Positions 1 through 9,526 of a stretch of DNA of 64,000 nt are shown here, one piece after another. The DNA is from Desulfobacter sp. Its GTDB lineage: Bacteria; Desulfobacterota; Desulfobacteria; Desulfobacterales; Desulfobacteraceae. The translations under genes were made by a program, and so were the position numbers. The number at the start of each line of letters is the position of its first letter. Position 1 is the stretch's first letter. The notes beneath the pieces are model-generated. The model searched no databases. It was given only the letters and a program-made list of their open reading frames with translations, and had not been told where the DNA came from. The stretch covers positions 3,903,001-3,967,000 of the forward strand of contig CP054838.1 of the NCBI GenBank assembly GCA_028768545.1, written 5' to 3'.

Positions 1-18
1 CAAGCAAAAGGCCTGTTC

Positions 19-1785
19 ATGAAAAAAGCCTGGCACCATATTGTCCTTTTGCTTGTCCTGATGGGATTTTGCTCCCTCGTCGTTGGGCACAAGGCCGTGG
101 CAGGCCCTGCCAAGTCCAAATACCTGTCAGCAGATGGCTGCATCAAGCGGGTTAAAAAATCTCCTGTTGAACGCCAGAAAATTTCTTCATGGCTCAGGTG
201 CATTAACCGATACAAGGATGTATACCAGCTTTATCCCGAAGATTCCTGGGCACCGGCAGGCATGTTCAAGGCAGGAGAACTCTATCACCAGCTTTACCGG
301 CAGTCGGGCAGCATGGCCTATGAGGACAGGGCCCTTGAACTATTGACGCGGATTACTAAAAAATATCCCCAAAGCGCCTACAGCGGCAGGGCTAGAATCC
401 TGAAAAAATCCATTGGTAAAAAACCATCCCCAGCAATCAAAACCTTGACGTCCAAAAAGGCAAAAACAAGGGATGACAGGGCCATTGCCCTTTACCAAAA
501 AGAACTCAAGTCAAAACTTCGAACCAAGCATGCCAAACCGGTCCAGGCCAAATCCCCTGAAAAGAAAAGACCCGATCCCCTGCCCCTGGCAAGGCCTAAA
601 AATATCCCGGTTCCTCTTCCTTTGCCCAAAACAGACACCCGGGTGACCGGCTTAAGGTTCTGGTCAAACCCGGAGTATACCAGAATCGTTGTCAACGCCG
701 AAGGAGAAAGGCCCTATGCCCACAGGCTCCTGAAAAAAGATCCAAAGCTGAACAAACCCTTTCAGCGGCTCTACGTGGACATTGAAAAGGCAAGGCTTGG
801 CAACAATGTATCCGAACACACACCCATTAACGATAATTTACTCAAACAGGCCAGGGCAGGACAATATAAGCCCCACACCGTCAGGGTGGTGGTGGATATA
901 AAGGCCTTTGAAAACTATAAAATATTTTCATTGAAAGATCCTTTCCGAATTGTCATAGATGTCTGGGGGAAAAACGGACAATCTGCGCCCATGGACCAGA
1001 TGCAGACCGCCTTGAATACAAAAGCCCTACCGGAAAAACAAGACCGGGTGACCACGGACAATCTTAAATCCTCGGACATTGCAAGACAGCTGGCCCTTGG
1101 GGTCAGAAAGATTGTTATTGACCCTGGACACGGGGGCAAGGACCCTGGGGCGCCCGGCTATATCAAAGGGTTCTGGGAAAAGGATATTGTACTCAAACTA
1201 TCCAAAAACCTGGCAGAAAAACTGCGCAAGCGGCTCAACTGCGAAGTGCTGCTCACAAGGACATCGGACAAAAAACTCACCCTTGAAGAACGCACCGCCA
1301 TTGCCAACACCCAAAGGGCAGACCTGTTTATTTCCATGCATTGTAATGCCGCCCGAAACAAACGGCTGGCCGGTATCGAGACCTATATCCTCAACCTTGC
1401 AACCGATGACCAGGCCATTGCCGTTGCTGCCAGGGAAAATGCCACATCTGAAAAAAATATCTCAGACCTGGAATATATTCTGAGCGATCTGATGAAACAT
1501 GCAAAAATCGAAGAATCCACCCGACTGGCCAATGATGTTCACAAATCAATGGTAAAGGGAATGAAGAAAAAACATTCAAAGATCAACGATCTTGGGGTAA
1601 AACAGGCTCCCTTTTACGTTCTTTTAGGGGCCAGGATGCCCTCTATTCTCATTGAATCCTCCTTTATCTCCAATAAAACAGAATGCAAGCGGCTCATGAC
1701 CCAATCCTTTAGGGATGATATCTGCAACGCCATCACCGACGGGGTTGAAAAATATATCAATGCCACAAACCCAAAACATCTATAA
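19..1785 (+). CDS. N-acetylmuramoyl-L-alanine amidase, AMIN plus Amidase_3
   Basis: Periplasmic zinc amidase that cleaves the amide bond between MurNAc and the stem peptide during cell separation. The 588-residue protein starts with a signal peptide (hydrophobic residues 8-28). A TPR-like helical stretch follows at about 60-125, then a Lys/Pro-rich linker, an AMIN domain at about 210-320 that would target peptidoglycan or the septum, and the catalytic Amidase_3 domain at about 365-580. Family motifs are visible: IDPGHGGKDPGAPG (zinc His), SMHCNA (second zinc His) and ESSFISN (catalytic Glu). The TPR-like front is an extension compared with enteric AmiC. It lies 21 bases ahead of the hydratase gene on the same strand. 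The family call is secure; assignment to AmiB or AmiC is not. Confidence 0.93.
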   Translation: MKKAWHHIVLLLVLMGFCSLVVGHKAVAGPAKSKYLSADGCIKRVKKSPVERQKISSWLRCINRYKDVYQLYPEDSWAPAGMFKAGELYHQLYRQSGSMAYEDRALELLTRITKKYPQSAYSGRARILKKSIGKKPSPAIKTLTSKKAKTRDDRAIALYQKELKSKLRTKHAKPVQAKSPEKKRPDPLPLARPKNIPVPLPLPKTDTRVTGLRFWSNPEYTRIVVNAEGERPYAHRLLKKDPKLNKPFQRLYVDIEKARLGNNVSEHTPINDNLLKQARAGQYKPHTVRVVVDIKAFENYKIFSLKDPFRIVIDVWGKNGQSAPMDQMQTALNTKALPEKQDRVTTDNLKSSDIARQLALGVRKIVIDPGHGGKDPGAPGYIKGFWEKDIVLKLSKNLAEKLRKRLNCEVLLTRTSDKKLTLEERTAIANTQRADLFISMHCNAARNKRLAGIETYILNLATDDQAIAVAARENATSEKNISDLEYILSDLMKHAKIEESTRLANDVHKSMVKGMKKKHSKINDLGVKQAPFYVLLGARMPSILIESSFISNKTECKRLMTQSFRDDICNAITDGVEKYINATNPKHL

Positions 1786-1806
1786 TCTATTAATAAGGAG
1801 AAGCCC

Positions 1807-2595
1807 ATGTCTTTTGAAAACATTATTCTCGAAATCCAAGAGAGCATTGCCACAATTTTTTTTAACAGGCCAAAAGCGCTGAACGCATTGAACAATGCCC
1901 TGTTTAACGAGCTGGACACGGCCCTTGACCAGATTATTGAAAATGAGGATATCAAGGTTCTTATCCTTACCGGCACAGGAGACAAGGCCTTTGTGGCAGG
2001 AGCGGATATCTCCGAACTGGCCAAAATGACCCCGCTTCAGGCAAAAGCCTTCTCCCGCAAGGGACAAAAGGTCTTTTCAAAAATCGAATCCCTTTCCATT
2101 CCCGCCATTGCAGCGGTTAACGGATTTGCCCTGGGCGGCGGCTCTGAAGCAGCCCTTGCCTGTGATTTTATCTATGCCTCTGAAAAGGCCATTTTCGGCC
2201 TGCCTGAAATCAGCCTGGGCCTGATCCCGGGGTTTGGCGGCACCCAGCGCCTGGCAAGACTGGTGGGAAACAACCGGGCCAAGGAAATGGTATTTACCGG
2301 CAAAAATATCCCTGCTGACAAAGCCATGGAATATGGTATGGTAAACCAGGTATTTCCCCATGAAGAACTCATGGAAAAAACGCTTAAAACCGCGGGCCTC
2401 ATCGCTTCAAAGGGTCGGGTGGCATTACGGGCGGCAAAACAAGTCATCCACAACGGAACCGCAGCAGACCTTGAAACCGGATGTATTATTGAAAATGATG
2501 CCTTTGGCATGACCATGACAAGTGAAGATGCCAAAGAGGGGACCGCAGCGTTCATGGAAAAACGAAAACCAGTATTCAAAGGCACCCTTAAATAA
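1807..2595 (+). CDS. Enoyl-CoA hydratase (crotonase family)
   Basis: Adds water to trans-2-enoyl-CoA, giving 3-hydroxyacyl-CoA in beta-oxidation-type pathways; a short-chain crotonase is the best guess. Length is 262 residues, normal for the family. The oxyanion-hole motif near residue 65 (AGADISEL) and the block ALGGGSEAALACD, followed by FGLPEISLGLIPGFGGTQR, carry both glutamates expected of a true hydratase (Glu144/Glu164 in the rat enzyme). A good ribosome site (AAGGAG) precedes the ATG. It is 32 bases before paaK, so the pair probably work in one aryl- or acyl-CoA route. Exact substrate cannot be read from sequence. Confidence 0.93.
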   Translation: MSFENIILEIQESIATIFFNRPKALNALNNALFNELDTALDQIIENEDIKVLILTGTGDKAFVAGADISELAKMTPLQAKAFSRKGQKVFSKIESLSIPAIAAVNGFALGGGSEAALACDFIYASEKAIFGLPEISLGLIPGFGGTQRLARLVGNNRAKEMVFTGKNIPADKAMEYGMVNQVFPHEELMEKTLKTAGLIASKGRVALRAAKQVIHNGTAADLETGCIIENDAFGMTMTSEDAKEGTAAFMEKRKPVFKGTLK

Positions 2596-2627
2596 AGGGG
2601 GCTTAAAATAATTTAGGGAGAAAAACC

Positions 2628-3932
2628 ATGCCCATTTACGACATTGACTTTGAAACCATGCCCAGGGAAGGCCTGGAAGCCATACAATTACGAAGGCTCC
2701 AGACCACCATTGAGCGGATTTATGCCACCGTCCCCTTTTACAAGGAGACCTATAAAAAAGCCGGTATCACTCCCGGAGACATAAAAACCTTAGATGACTT
2801 GAGGCGTCTGCCCTTTACCACCAAAACAGATCTGCGGGACAACTATCCCTATGATATGTTTGCCGTGCCCATGGAACAGGTCGTCCGCATCCATGCCTCT
2901 TCAGGCACCACAGGCAAACCCACGGTGGTGGGATACACCAAGCGGGATATTTCCACCTGGGCAGATCTCATGGCCAGAAGCATGTCGGCAGCCGGTGCCA
3001 CCCAGGGAGATATCATTCACAATGCCTGGGGCTATGGGCTTTTCACCGGAGGGCTTGGGGCACACTACGGTGCCGAACGACTGGGCGCATCTGTGATCCC
3101 TGTTTCCGGCGGCAACACCAAACGTCAGATCACCATCATGCAAGATTTTAAACCCACCATTCTCTGCGGAACCCCCTCTTATATTCTTCACCTGGCAGAG
3201 GTTGCCGATGAAATGGGAGTCGATTTCAGGGATCTCCACTTTAAATCCGGTATTTTCGGGGCAGAGCCCTGGACCGAAAAAATGCGCCAGGAACTCGAGG
3301 CAAAGCTCAACCTAAAAGCCGTTGACATCTACGGTCTGTCCGAGGTGATGGGCCCAGGGGTCTCTGTTGAATGCGTTGAAGAACAGGCTGGCCTCCATGT
3401 ATGTGAAGACCATTTCATCGTCGAGGTGGTGGACCCGGATACCCTGGAACCCGTCCCTTACGGAGACCCGGGAGAATTGGTGTTCACCTCTATCACCAAA
3501 GAGGCCTTTCCTGTCATCCGCTATCGGACCAAGGATATCACCTCTTTGAATCCTATTCCCTGCACCTGCGGCAGAACCCATGTCAGGATGAACAAACCCA
3601 CGGGCAGAACCGATGACATGCTCATTATCCGGGGGGTTAATGTATTCCCCTCCCAGATCGAAAGCGTTCTCATGGAAACCCGTGAAATTGCCCCCCACTA
3701 TCAAATGGAAGTGGACAGGGTAGATAATTTAGACACCCTGACCGTAAAAGTAGAAATTGACGACACCATGTTCAGTGACGATATCAAGGGGCTCCAGTCC
3801 ATGGAATCCAAAATTTCCCATGATATTAAAGAACATCTCGGCGTTTCTGCCAAAGTGGCTTTAGTGGAGCCTAAAACCATTGAACGAAGCCAGGGCAAAG
3901 CCGTCCGGGTCATAGATAAACGTAAACTATAA
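2628..3932 (+). CDS. paaK: Phenylacetate-CoA ligase (PaaK family)
   Basis: ANL-superfamily ligase forming an aryl-CoA from an aryl acid, ATP and CoA. The protein is 434 residues, the normal PaaK size. It has the family N-terminus ([20 protein letters not shown]), an intact phosphate loop [16 protein letters not shown] near residues 88-103, the [11 protein letters not shown] block, and the C-terminal [20 protein letters not shown] hinge and lid. A Shine-Dalgarno (GGGAGAAAAACC) precedes the ATG. The gene is followed after 35 bases by a double-ACT protein. In anaerobic deltaproteobacteria this pair often accompanies indolepyruvate oxidoreductases in aromatic amino acid breakdown; no such gene lies in this window. 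Compare the divergent paralogue at 25572-26852. Confidence 0.93.
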   Translation: MPIYDIDFETMPREGLEAIQLRRLQTTIERIYATVPFYKETYKKAGITPGDIKTLDDLRRLPFTTKTDLRDNYPYDMFAVPMEQVVRIHASSGTTGKPTVVGYTKRDISTWADLMARSMSAAGATQGDIIHNAWGYGLFTGGLGAHYGAERLGASVIPVSGGNTKRQITIMQDFKPTILCGTPSYILHLAEVADEMGVDFRDLHFKSGIFGAEPWTEKMRQELEAKLNLKAVDIYGLSEVMGPGVSVECVEEQAGLHVCEDHFIVEVVDPDTLEPVPYGDPGELVFTSITKEAFPVIRYRTKDITSLNPIPCTCGRTHVRMNKPTGRTDDMLIIRGVNVFPSQIESVLMETREIAPHYQMEVDRVDNLDTLTVKVEIDDTMFSDDIKGLQSMESKISHDIKEHLGVSAKVALVEPKTIERSQGKAVRVIDKRKL

Positions 3933-3967
3933 GCTCAAGGGTAAAAACACCTTAAAGGAGAAAAAAT

Positions 3968-4399
3968 ATGATGGCTGAACAGATATCCGTATTTATCGAA
4001 AACAAGGAAGGCCGCCTGGCTGAAGTCACCGCAATCCTAAGGGACGCCCAGGTCAACATCAGAGCCCTTTCCCTTGCAGACACCACGGATTTTGGTGTGC
4101 TGCGCCTTATTGTGAACGACAATGACAAAGCCACGGCAGCTCTAAAAAGTCAAGGATTCACCGTGGGCAAAACCCAAGTGCTTGCCGTGGAGGTCAGTGA
4201 TGAGCCCGGGGGCCTGAACCGGGTACTGGACCCCTTAAGCGAGTTGGACGTCAATGTGGAATACATGTACGCCTTTGCCAATCCCCAGTGCAAAAATGCC
4301 ATCATGATTTTCCGGTTTGACGATATTATAAAGGCAAAAGAAATTCTTACACAAAACAAAATAAAAGTCATTAACGCCCAGGAAATCTGTAGCCTATAA
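3968..4399 (+). CDS. Tandem ACT-domain protein
   Basis: A 143-residue protein made of two ACT domains (about residues 4-68 and 71-138). ACT domains bind small ligands, usually amino acids. The first has the classic pattern ISVFIENKEGRLAEVTAIL and NIRALSLADT; the second has AVEVSDEPGGLNRVLDPLSE. No catalytic domain is present. Stand-alone double-ACT proteins are regularly found next to paaK in anaerobes, so it probably senses an aromatic or branched amino acid and modulates the pathway (inference). AAAGGAG lies seven bases before the chosen ATG; a second ATG follows immediately. Confidence 0.88.
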   Translation: MMAEQISVFIENKEGRLAEVTAILRDAQVNIRALSLADTTDFGVLRLIVNDNDKATAALKSQGFTVGKTQVLAVEVSDEPGGLNRVLDPLSELDVNVEYMYAFANPQCKNAIMIFRFDDIIKAKEILTQNKIKVINAQEICSL

Positions 4400-4413
4400 T
4401 GGTTTCAGATCCT

Positions 4414-4443
4414 TCATCCCTTGTGGTCACCCACAAGGGATGA
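4414..4443. terminator. Strong hairpin between convergent genes
   Basis: A perfect 13-base-pair stem (4414-4426 with 4431-4443, four-base loop) sits between the ACT gene and the convergent histidine kinase gene. There is no long T run on either side, so it may be a bidirectional but weak intrinsic terminator. Confidence 0.55.
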
Positions 4444-4509
4444 TCTTGGGATACTCCCAAAAGCCAGCCTCTCCTCCCAAAACGTACCCCAGGACTGCAA
4501 TTGTTCAGA

Positions 4510-6550
4510 TCAAAGATTCAAGGGAAGCCTGACAATAAAACTGGTGCCCCTGCCCTGCATGGAATCCACTTCAATCCGGCCGTTGTGATTTTCAGTGATA
4601 ATAAAGTAGGACACAGCGAGTCCCAGACCGGTGCCGGCCCCGACCGGTTTGGTGGTGTAAAAAGGTTCAAAAATCCGCTTTTGGTTTTTTTCTTCCATGC
4701 CTTGGCCATTGTCCCTGATCTCTACGCAAACCTGATCTTTTTTCATGAAGGTCTTCATGAAAAATTCAGGCGCATCTTTTGACGGCATGTTAAACATGGC
4801 CTGGGCCCCGTTGGAAAAAATGTTGAAAAACACCTGTTGAATTTCACTGGCCCGGCACTTCACCTTTGGAAGGTCAGGGTCATATTGCCGGGTAATTTTA
4901 ATCTGCTTGAAATCAAACTTCTTTTTCAGGTTGTAATCACTTACGGCCAGTTCCAGGGTCTGATCAAGGAGCAGGGAAATATCTTCAGCAATAAAGCCTG
5001 AATCACTTTTTCGTGAAAAAGAGAGCATGTTGGCAACAATGGCAGCGGCCCGCTTGCCGGCATCCATGACAGAATCGAGCATCTTATGAATATCCCGGCG
5101 GTGCATATAGGTGTCCATGGCGGTGAAGCTCAGTCCCAACTCCTCTGCCGTGGCCAGATTTTTCTGAATGGGCTTTTGGATCCGATTTCTGATGACCTGG
5201 ATATTCTGAAGAATGCCTGCCAGAGGATTGTTGATCTCATGGGCCATGCCGGCCGCAAGTCCACCCAAGGAGACCATTTTTTCAGATTGGACAATCATCT
5301 CTTCGAGCCTGAGTTTGTCATCCTGTTGTTTTTTAAGGCTCAGGGCCTCTACCAGGGCCATGGAAAGCATCTTGGCAGCATCCCTGTCTTCTGAGTTAAA
5401 CCCGTTCTGCCTGCCGGCAAAAGCCACCATCCCCAGCACCTTGGATCCCAAAACCATGGGAATTCCCATAAACGAGTCCACCTGAAGATGGTCTTTGGGC
5501 AAAAAGGCAAAATCCGGATGTTCAGACGTATCGTTTACAACCACACATTCCTTGTCAACAAGGATTTTAGACCACCCGCCCTGGATCGGTTTTTCAATAT
5601 CCTCCATCCTGCGGCCGCTTCCCATCTTTGGGCTGTCCTGACCGGACCTGTCCGACATGGCCAAAATATTTAAAAGAGAGCCGTCTTCACTGATTTCTCC
5701 CACAATCCCACAAAACAATAGGGGCCCGGAATTACCGAAAGGGCAATGGGGATAAACAATTGAGCGATCTGCTCGTAAGAATCGGCCAGCATGGATTTAT
5801 GAAAAAACATATTCACAGATGACATGACCTTGCTCTGGTGAAGTATCTTTTTTTCCTTGAGAATTTTCTGCTGGATCTCATCTTCGAGGTCGGCATTGGT
5901 GTGGGCCAGATCTTCAATCTTATCTTTGATGGCATCACGCATGATGGCAAAATTCCGGGATAAGATCCCGACTTCGCCCACCCCGCTCTCCTCGATCTTT
6001 TTGTCCAGATTGCCGGCAGCAATCTCCGAGGCAACGTCTGCCAGAGTGATCACAGGCTTCATCAGGGCATTGATTACAAAGACCAGCACAATGGCCAGCA
6101 CCAGGATAACCGAAAAAGTAAACCAGAGCATTTCCCCCCGGAATCCGGCCAGTCTTTTTTCGATCAGGCTGGTGGAGTAAACCACAGAAATTTTACCCAG
6201 TTTCAACCCGTTATAATAGATGTAAAAACTTTTATGAATATCCATTCCGCCGGGATCAAACTCGCGTTCCAAATAGATGTCAATATCAATATCTGATTCG
6301 AAAATACCGATACTCTTCATATTTTCATCATCAAAAAAGGTTCCATATTGACTTTAAGCGTTTCTAAATCGACATTGTAGAGGGGACGGGTATTGACCAG
6401 GCGCATGACATAGGCGGCCTTGTCGATTTTGGTCCGCAGACTTTGAAGCTCAATATCCCGAACCTGCTGGGTAATATAAAAGCACAAAAACAGGCTGATA
6501 ATACTGCATGCAACAACGACAACCGTGATAATTCGCGATCTCAGGCCCAT
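4510..6550 (-). pseudogene. Membrane sensor histidine kinase, two frameshifts
   Basis: Read as one gene, this encodes about 680 residues. Parts in order: an N-terminal membrane helix, a periplasmic sensor, a second membrane helix (MLWFTFSVILVLAIVLVF), HAMP, a coiled coil, a GAF-like domain, HisKA (AAGMAHEINNPLAGI, phospho-His) and HATPase (DNGQGM, GTGLGLAVSYF). The sequence breaks it into three frames: 6550-6317, 6320-5670 and 5718-4510. Each break sits at a short A run on the + strand (6333-6338 and 5712-5715), and adding one A to each restores a clean reading frame. It is thus either a recent pseudogene or an intact kinase with two assembly errors. It lies 78 bases downstream of the ParA-like gene. 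No response regulator is adjacent. Confidence 0.85.
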
Positions 6551-6628
6551 GAATTTTTCATTCCTGTGAATGCAATCTCAACAATTTTAATTGTGACGTC
6601 TCTCTATTTTCCCCAACAGCCAACTCTC

Positions 6629-7561
6629 CTAATTCCGGGATATTTTTTGAATCAATGCCCTATAATCTTCCGATGCGGTTGAGCCCGGTGCGAATTCAAA
6701 AATGGTCTTGCCAAAAGAGGGTGCCTCAGCCAGGCTCTCGTTGTATCGGATAGGGGTGCACAAATGCTGGGGATATAATTTTTGAAGCTGTTCATAAAGG
6801 GCCTGGGGCCCCTTGATCCGGGCATCCAAAAAGGTGGGGACAATATATTTCAGCTGGATTTCCTTTCTGTACTTCTGGATGGCCCCAAGGCTTTTGATAA
6901 ACTCGGAAAGACCGTGAAGCGGCATGACTTCAAGGGCCACCGGCACCAGAACCTCCCTGGCATAAAAAAGCACATTCACGATCAGCTGGTCCCAGCCCGG
7001 GGAGGTATCAATGAGGATAAAGTCAAAGTCCCGGTCCAGGGGGGTCAATGCCTCGACCAATGTCCATTCCGCACCAAAACTCTTGCGGTCAATGATCCGC
7101 TTTACACCGGCCAGAGATTTTCCGCCGGAAAGCAGCCATAAATTCTTGCGGGCCTCGACCAGGCACTCTTTAACAGGCAGTTCCTTGGTCAACAGTTCAG
7201 TCAAACCGGCTTTGGGCCGTTTGCCGAGAATATATGAGGACTGGCCCTGGGTGTCGGTATCCACCAACAATACCTTATATCCGGCCAGGGCAAGGCCTGC
7301 GCCAAGATTCACACTGGTGGTTGTCTTGCCCACACCGCCTTTGCTCAAGGTAATACAGATTTTTCTGGCAGGCAGCCGGTCCTGGATTGGGGGAGGGGCG
7401 TCTTGATGAGGCCCGAGCAATGTCTCCATGGCTACCGGAAATTTGAATTTACACGAACGGCAGGTGACCAGAAGATTTTTTCTGCCGCTTTTGGCATATG
7501 CTTTGATATTGTCAGGATTAACCTTGTGTTTTCTGGCACATTTCGGGCAGGTGATAATCAC
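6629..7561 (-). CDS. ParA/MinD-like ATPase with N-terminal zinc ribbon
   Basis: A 310-residue P-loop ATPase. Residues 1-45 form an MJ0042-type zinc ribbon with two CxxC pairs (ITCPKCARK, VTCRSCKFK). The rest is a ParA/MinD fold with the deviant Walker A KGGVGKTT near residue 75, DTDTQGQSS as switch region and IDTSPGWD as Walker B. Such ATPases dimerise with ATP and position plasmids, chromosomes or cell-surface machines. No ParB gene is adjacent. The gene starts one base after a small conserved-looking gene and follows a PilZ gene, so a role in placing a c-di-GMP-controlled or polar structure is possible (inference). Zinc ribbon plus ParA is an uncommon arrangement. Confidence 0.86.
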   Translation of the reverse strand: MIITCPKCARKHKVNPDNIKAYAKSGRKNLLVTCRSCKFKFPVAMETLLGPHQDAPPPIQDRLPARKICITLSKGGVGKTTTSVNLGAGLALAGYKVLLVDTDTQGQSSYILGKRPKAGLTELLTKELPVKECLVEARKNLWLLSGGKSLAGVKRIIDRKSFGAEWTLVEALTPLDRDFDFILIDTSPGWDQLIVNVLFYAREVLVPVALEVMPLHGLSEFIKSLGAIQKYRKEIQLKYIVPTFLDARIKGPQALYEQLQKLYPQHLCTPIRYNESLAEAPSFGKTIFEFAPGSTASEDYRALIQKISRN

Positions 7562-7873
7562 TTAGGATCCCTCCTTTTCTAACTCAGCCATAATGGCATC
7601 CACTGCAATACTAGCCAGTTTCCTCATGGAAACATGGGTCGCCTCACCCGAACCGACCTTGATCTTAATCTTGGCCTTTCCTTCCCAGATTTCAACCGAG
7701 ACATTTCCCTTGGATGCCTTCCAGGAGGCTGGAGAGGCAGGTTCAACAACCTCTTTTTTACTTGCCTGATTTCCGGTGCGGTAAATCAGGCAGTCCAGTT
7801 CACGGGTTGAGCTTTCAAATTCCTTGTCATCGGCGCCAAGGATACTCTCCATGACATCTTTCTTTTTCGCCAT
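7562..7873 (-). CDS. Small hypothetical protein, PilZ-ParA operon
   Basis: A 103-residue soluble protein with an acidic N-terminus (MAKKKDVMESILGADDKEFE) and a C-terminal half that alternates as beta strands and then a helix (VEIWEGKAKIKIKVGS, then ASIAVDAIMAELEK). I do not recognise the family. Its stop codon lies directly against the ATG of the ParA-like gene and it starts 14 bases after the PilZ gene, so the three are almost certainly co-transcribed. It may be an adaptor or regulator of the ATPase, by position only. Confidence 0.75.
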   Translation of the reverse strand: MAKKKDVMESILGADDKEFESSTRELDCLIYRTGNQASKKEVVEPASPASWKASKGNVSVEIWEGKAKIKIKVGSGEATHVSMRKLASIAVDAIMAELEKEGS

Positions 7874-7887
7874 TCTTACACCACCGC

Positions 7888-8310
7888 CTATTGTGCCTGC
7901 TCGTCAGGCAGATCATCTTTTTCCAGGGCCCTGGCCTTCATTTGCCCAAGTATTTTTTCTAGCTTTTGTCTTTTGTCATTGGCCATATTCAACCAGACCA
8001 TTCCGAATTGAAGGTCGCCGGAGTCGTGAACAGAGCAATGGATTACTTTGGCGGTAAGGTTGGTGATCCGCTGGGTCCCCAACAGAAGTTCGGCATCTTC
8101 AATCTCCTGGTTGGATTCAAATGCAAGACAGGAATCTGCACGGATGGCAATGCCGCTGACCGAAACATTGGCCACAGAATAACTCTGCCCAAAAAATACA
8201 GCCAGAATATTGTCCTTGTCAGACGCCGGTACTCTGAAAAAATGGCGTACTGACTCGTCCTCATTATTGTCGCCGGGCATGGGCTGGAATTCTATGGAAT
8301 TTTCATTCAT
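7888..8310 (-). CDS. PilZ-domain c-di-GMP receptor protein
   Basis: A 140-residue single-domain protein. The PilZ signature is present: an arginine cluster near residues 22-28 (VRHFFRVPA) and the strand motif NVSVSGIAIRA, matching (D/N)xSxxG. These residues hold a c-di-GMP dimer in characterised members. A helical tail (MANDKRQKLEKILGQM) follows. It is first in an apparent operon with a small protein and a ParA-like ATPase. The start is supported by AGGAGGAT upstream. Target unknown. Confidence 0.85.
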   Translation of the reverse strand: MNENSIEFQPMPGDNNEDESVRHFFRVPASDKDNILAVFFGQSYSVANVSVSGIAIRADSCLAFESNQEIEDAELLLGTQRITNLTAKVIHCSVHDSGDLQFGMVWLNMANDKRQKLEKILGQMKARALEKDDLPDEQAQ

Positions 8311-8423
8311 TCTTATCCTCCTGCCAGCAATTATATTCAGAAAAATTTATGACATTTATTACATAACATTCAAAACATATCAGTTCACCCGGAGCCATGC
8401 AAGAAAAAACCCGGGGAATTGGA

Positions 8424-8468
8424 GATAAAAAAAAGGGGGTTCTCCAATTTCTGGAAAAACCCCTTTAA
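8424..8468 (-). terminator. Intrinsic terminator of the Fo operon
   Basis: On the minus strand the region just after atpE folds as AAAGGGG...CCCCCTTT, with an inner paired part (TTTCC with GGAGA), and is followed by a run of eight T. This is a good rho-independent terminator placed 26-70 bases past the atpE stop. Confidence 0.8.
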
Positions 8469-8493
8469 AACTTTCTAATGAAAGCTATACGGC

Positions 8494-8763
8494 TTAATGT
8501 CCGCCAAGTGCAGCTACTGCAGGAGCGATAGCAGGATGAACAAAAAGAAGAATCATTGCAACAACGAGAGCATAGATACAAAGAGACTCAATAAGAGCCA
8601 GACCGATCAGCATGTTCACCTGAATTTTACCGGCTGCTTCGGGGTTTCTTGAGATACCGGCCATTGCGCCGTTCAAACCAAGACCCTGACCAATGCCGCA
8701 ACCAAATGCTGCAATACCGATGGCAAGACCTGCTGCCCATACACTACCAACTAGAAATTCCAT
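8494..8763 (-). CDS. atpE: ATP synthase Fo subunit c
   Basis: An 89-residue double membrane hairpin forming the rotor ring. Helix 1 contains CGIGQGLG, the loop contains the conserved RNPEAAGK, and helix 2 contains [12 protein letters not shown] with the ion-binding carboxylate Glu59. Gln26, Glu59, Ser60 and Tyr64 are all present. These are the positions of the Gln/Glu/Ser/Tyr set that coordinates sodium in Ilyobacter tartaricus subunit c, whereas chloroplast-type proton rings have Ala in place of Ser. The Thr that holds a water in Ilyobacter is Leu here, so coupling ion is uncertain. Last gene of atpZ-I-B-E; F1 genes are not in this window. Confidence 0.96.
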   Translation of the reverse strand: MEFLVGSVWAAGLAIGIAAFGCGIGQGLGLNGAMAGISRNPEAAGKIQVNMLIGLALIESLCIYALVVAMILLFVHPAIAPAVAALGGH

Positions 8764-8835
8764 GTTTTACTCCTTAAAATGATATATATTATAAACAAAC
8801 GGGGCTTCTTCCAAAAATCCCGTAAAACGCTTAGA

Positions 8836-9525
8836 TTAATGCGCCTCTTCTATGGCACCCGCAATGTACATGGTGGGCAGTAAAAAGAAGACAATGGCCT
8901 GAATCAAAGAGACCAAAATACCCATTGCCATGATGGGAAGGGGTACGAGGAACGGTCCTGCCAGCATGAGAAGAATTCCAACAACCAGCTCATGGCCCAT
9001 CATGTTGCCGAAGAGACGAAGGGTCAATGAGAGCACCCGTGCCAGATGGCCGATGACTTCGATAACAAAAAACAGGGGCATCAATGCTTTGACCGGCCCT
9101 AGAAAATGTTTGATGTATTTGATTCCGTGCATCTGAACGCCGATGACATGGCTCCATAAAACCACGATAATGGCCAATGCCACTGTGGTATTGATATTTG
9201 CAGTCGGCGGGTACAATGCCGGAACCAGTCCGAACAGGTTGCCCAGAAGGACAAACAAAAAAACAGTCAGCAGCAGGGGAAAAGATTTTCGGCCTTCTTC
9301 ACCGGTAATCCCCACCATAAACTCTTCAAGGCCGGAAATGATGACTTCGAATACATTCTGGATTGTATTGGGAACCATGGAGATTCCTTTGCCGCCCAGC
9401 CAGCCGAGAATAACCAAAATAACCATGGCCAGCCACATATATGTTACATGGGGATGACTTGCCGCCCATTCTTCCAAACCGAACATGCCGAACAATGAAG
9501 TAAGAATTAAATATGGATGTTCCAC
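8836..9525 (-). CDS. atpB: ATP synthase Fo subunit a
   Basis: The 229-residue stator channel subunit of Fo. Several membrane helices are evident. The key helix reads VLSLTLRLFGNMMGHELVVG, with the essential arginine in LRLFGNM. A C-terminal helix FLLPTMYIAGAIEEAH closes the protein. Length is typical of bacterial short-form subunit a. It lies 72 bases upstream of atpE and one base after atpI in the same operon. Confidence 0.96.
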   Translation of the reverse strand: MEHPYLILTSLFGMFGLEEWAASHPHVTYMWLAMVILVILGWLGGKGISMVPNTIQNVFEVIISGLEEFMVGITGEEGRKSFPLLLTVFLFVLLGNLFGLVPALYPPTANINTTVALAIIVVLWSHVIGVQMHGIKYIKHFLGPVKALMPLFFVIEVIGHLARVLSLTLRLFGNMMGHELVVGILLMLAGPFLVPLPIMAMGILVSLIQAIVFFLLPTMYIAGAIEEAH

Positions 9526-9526
9526 C

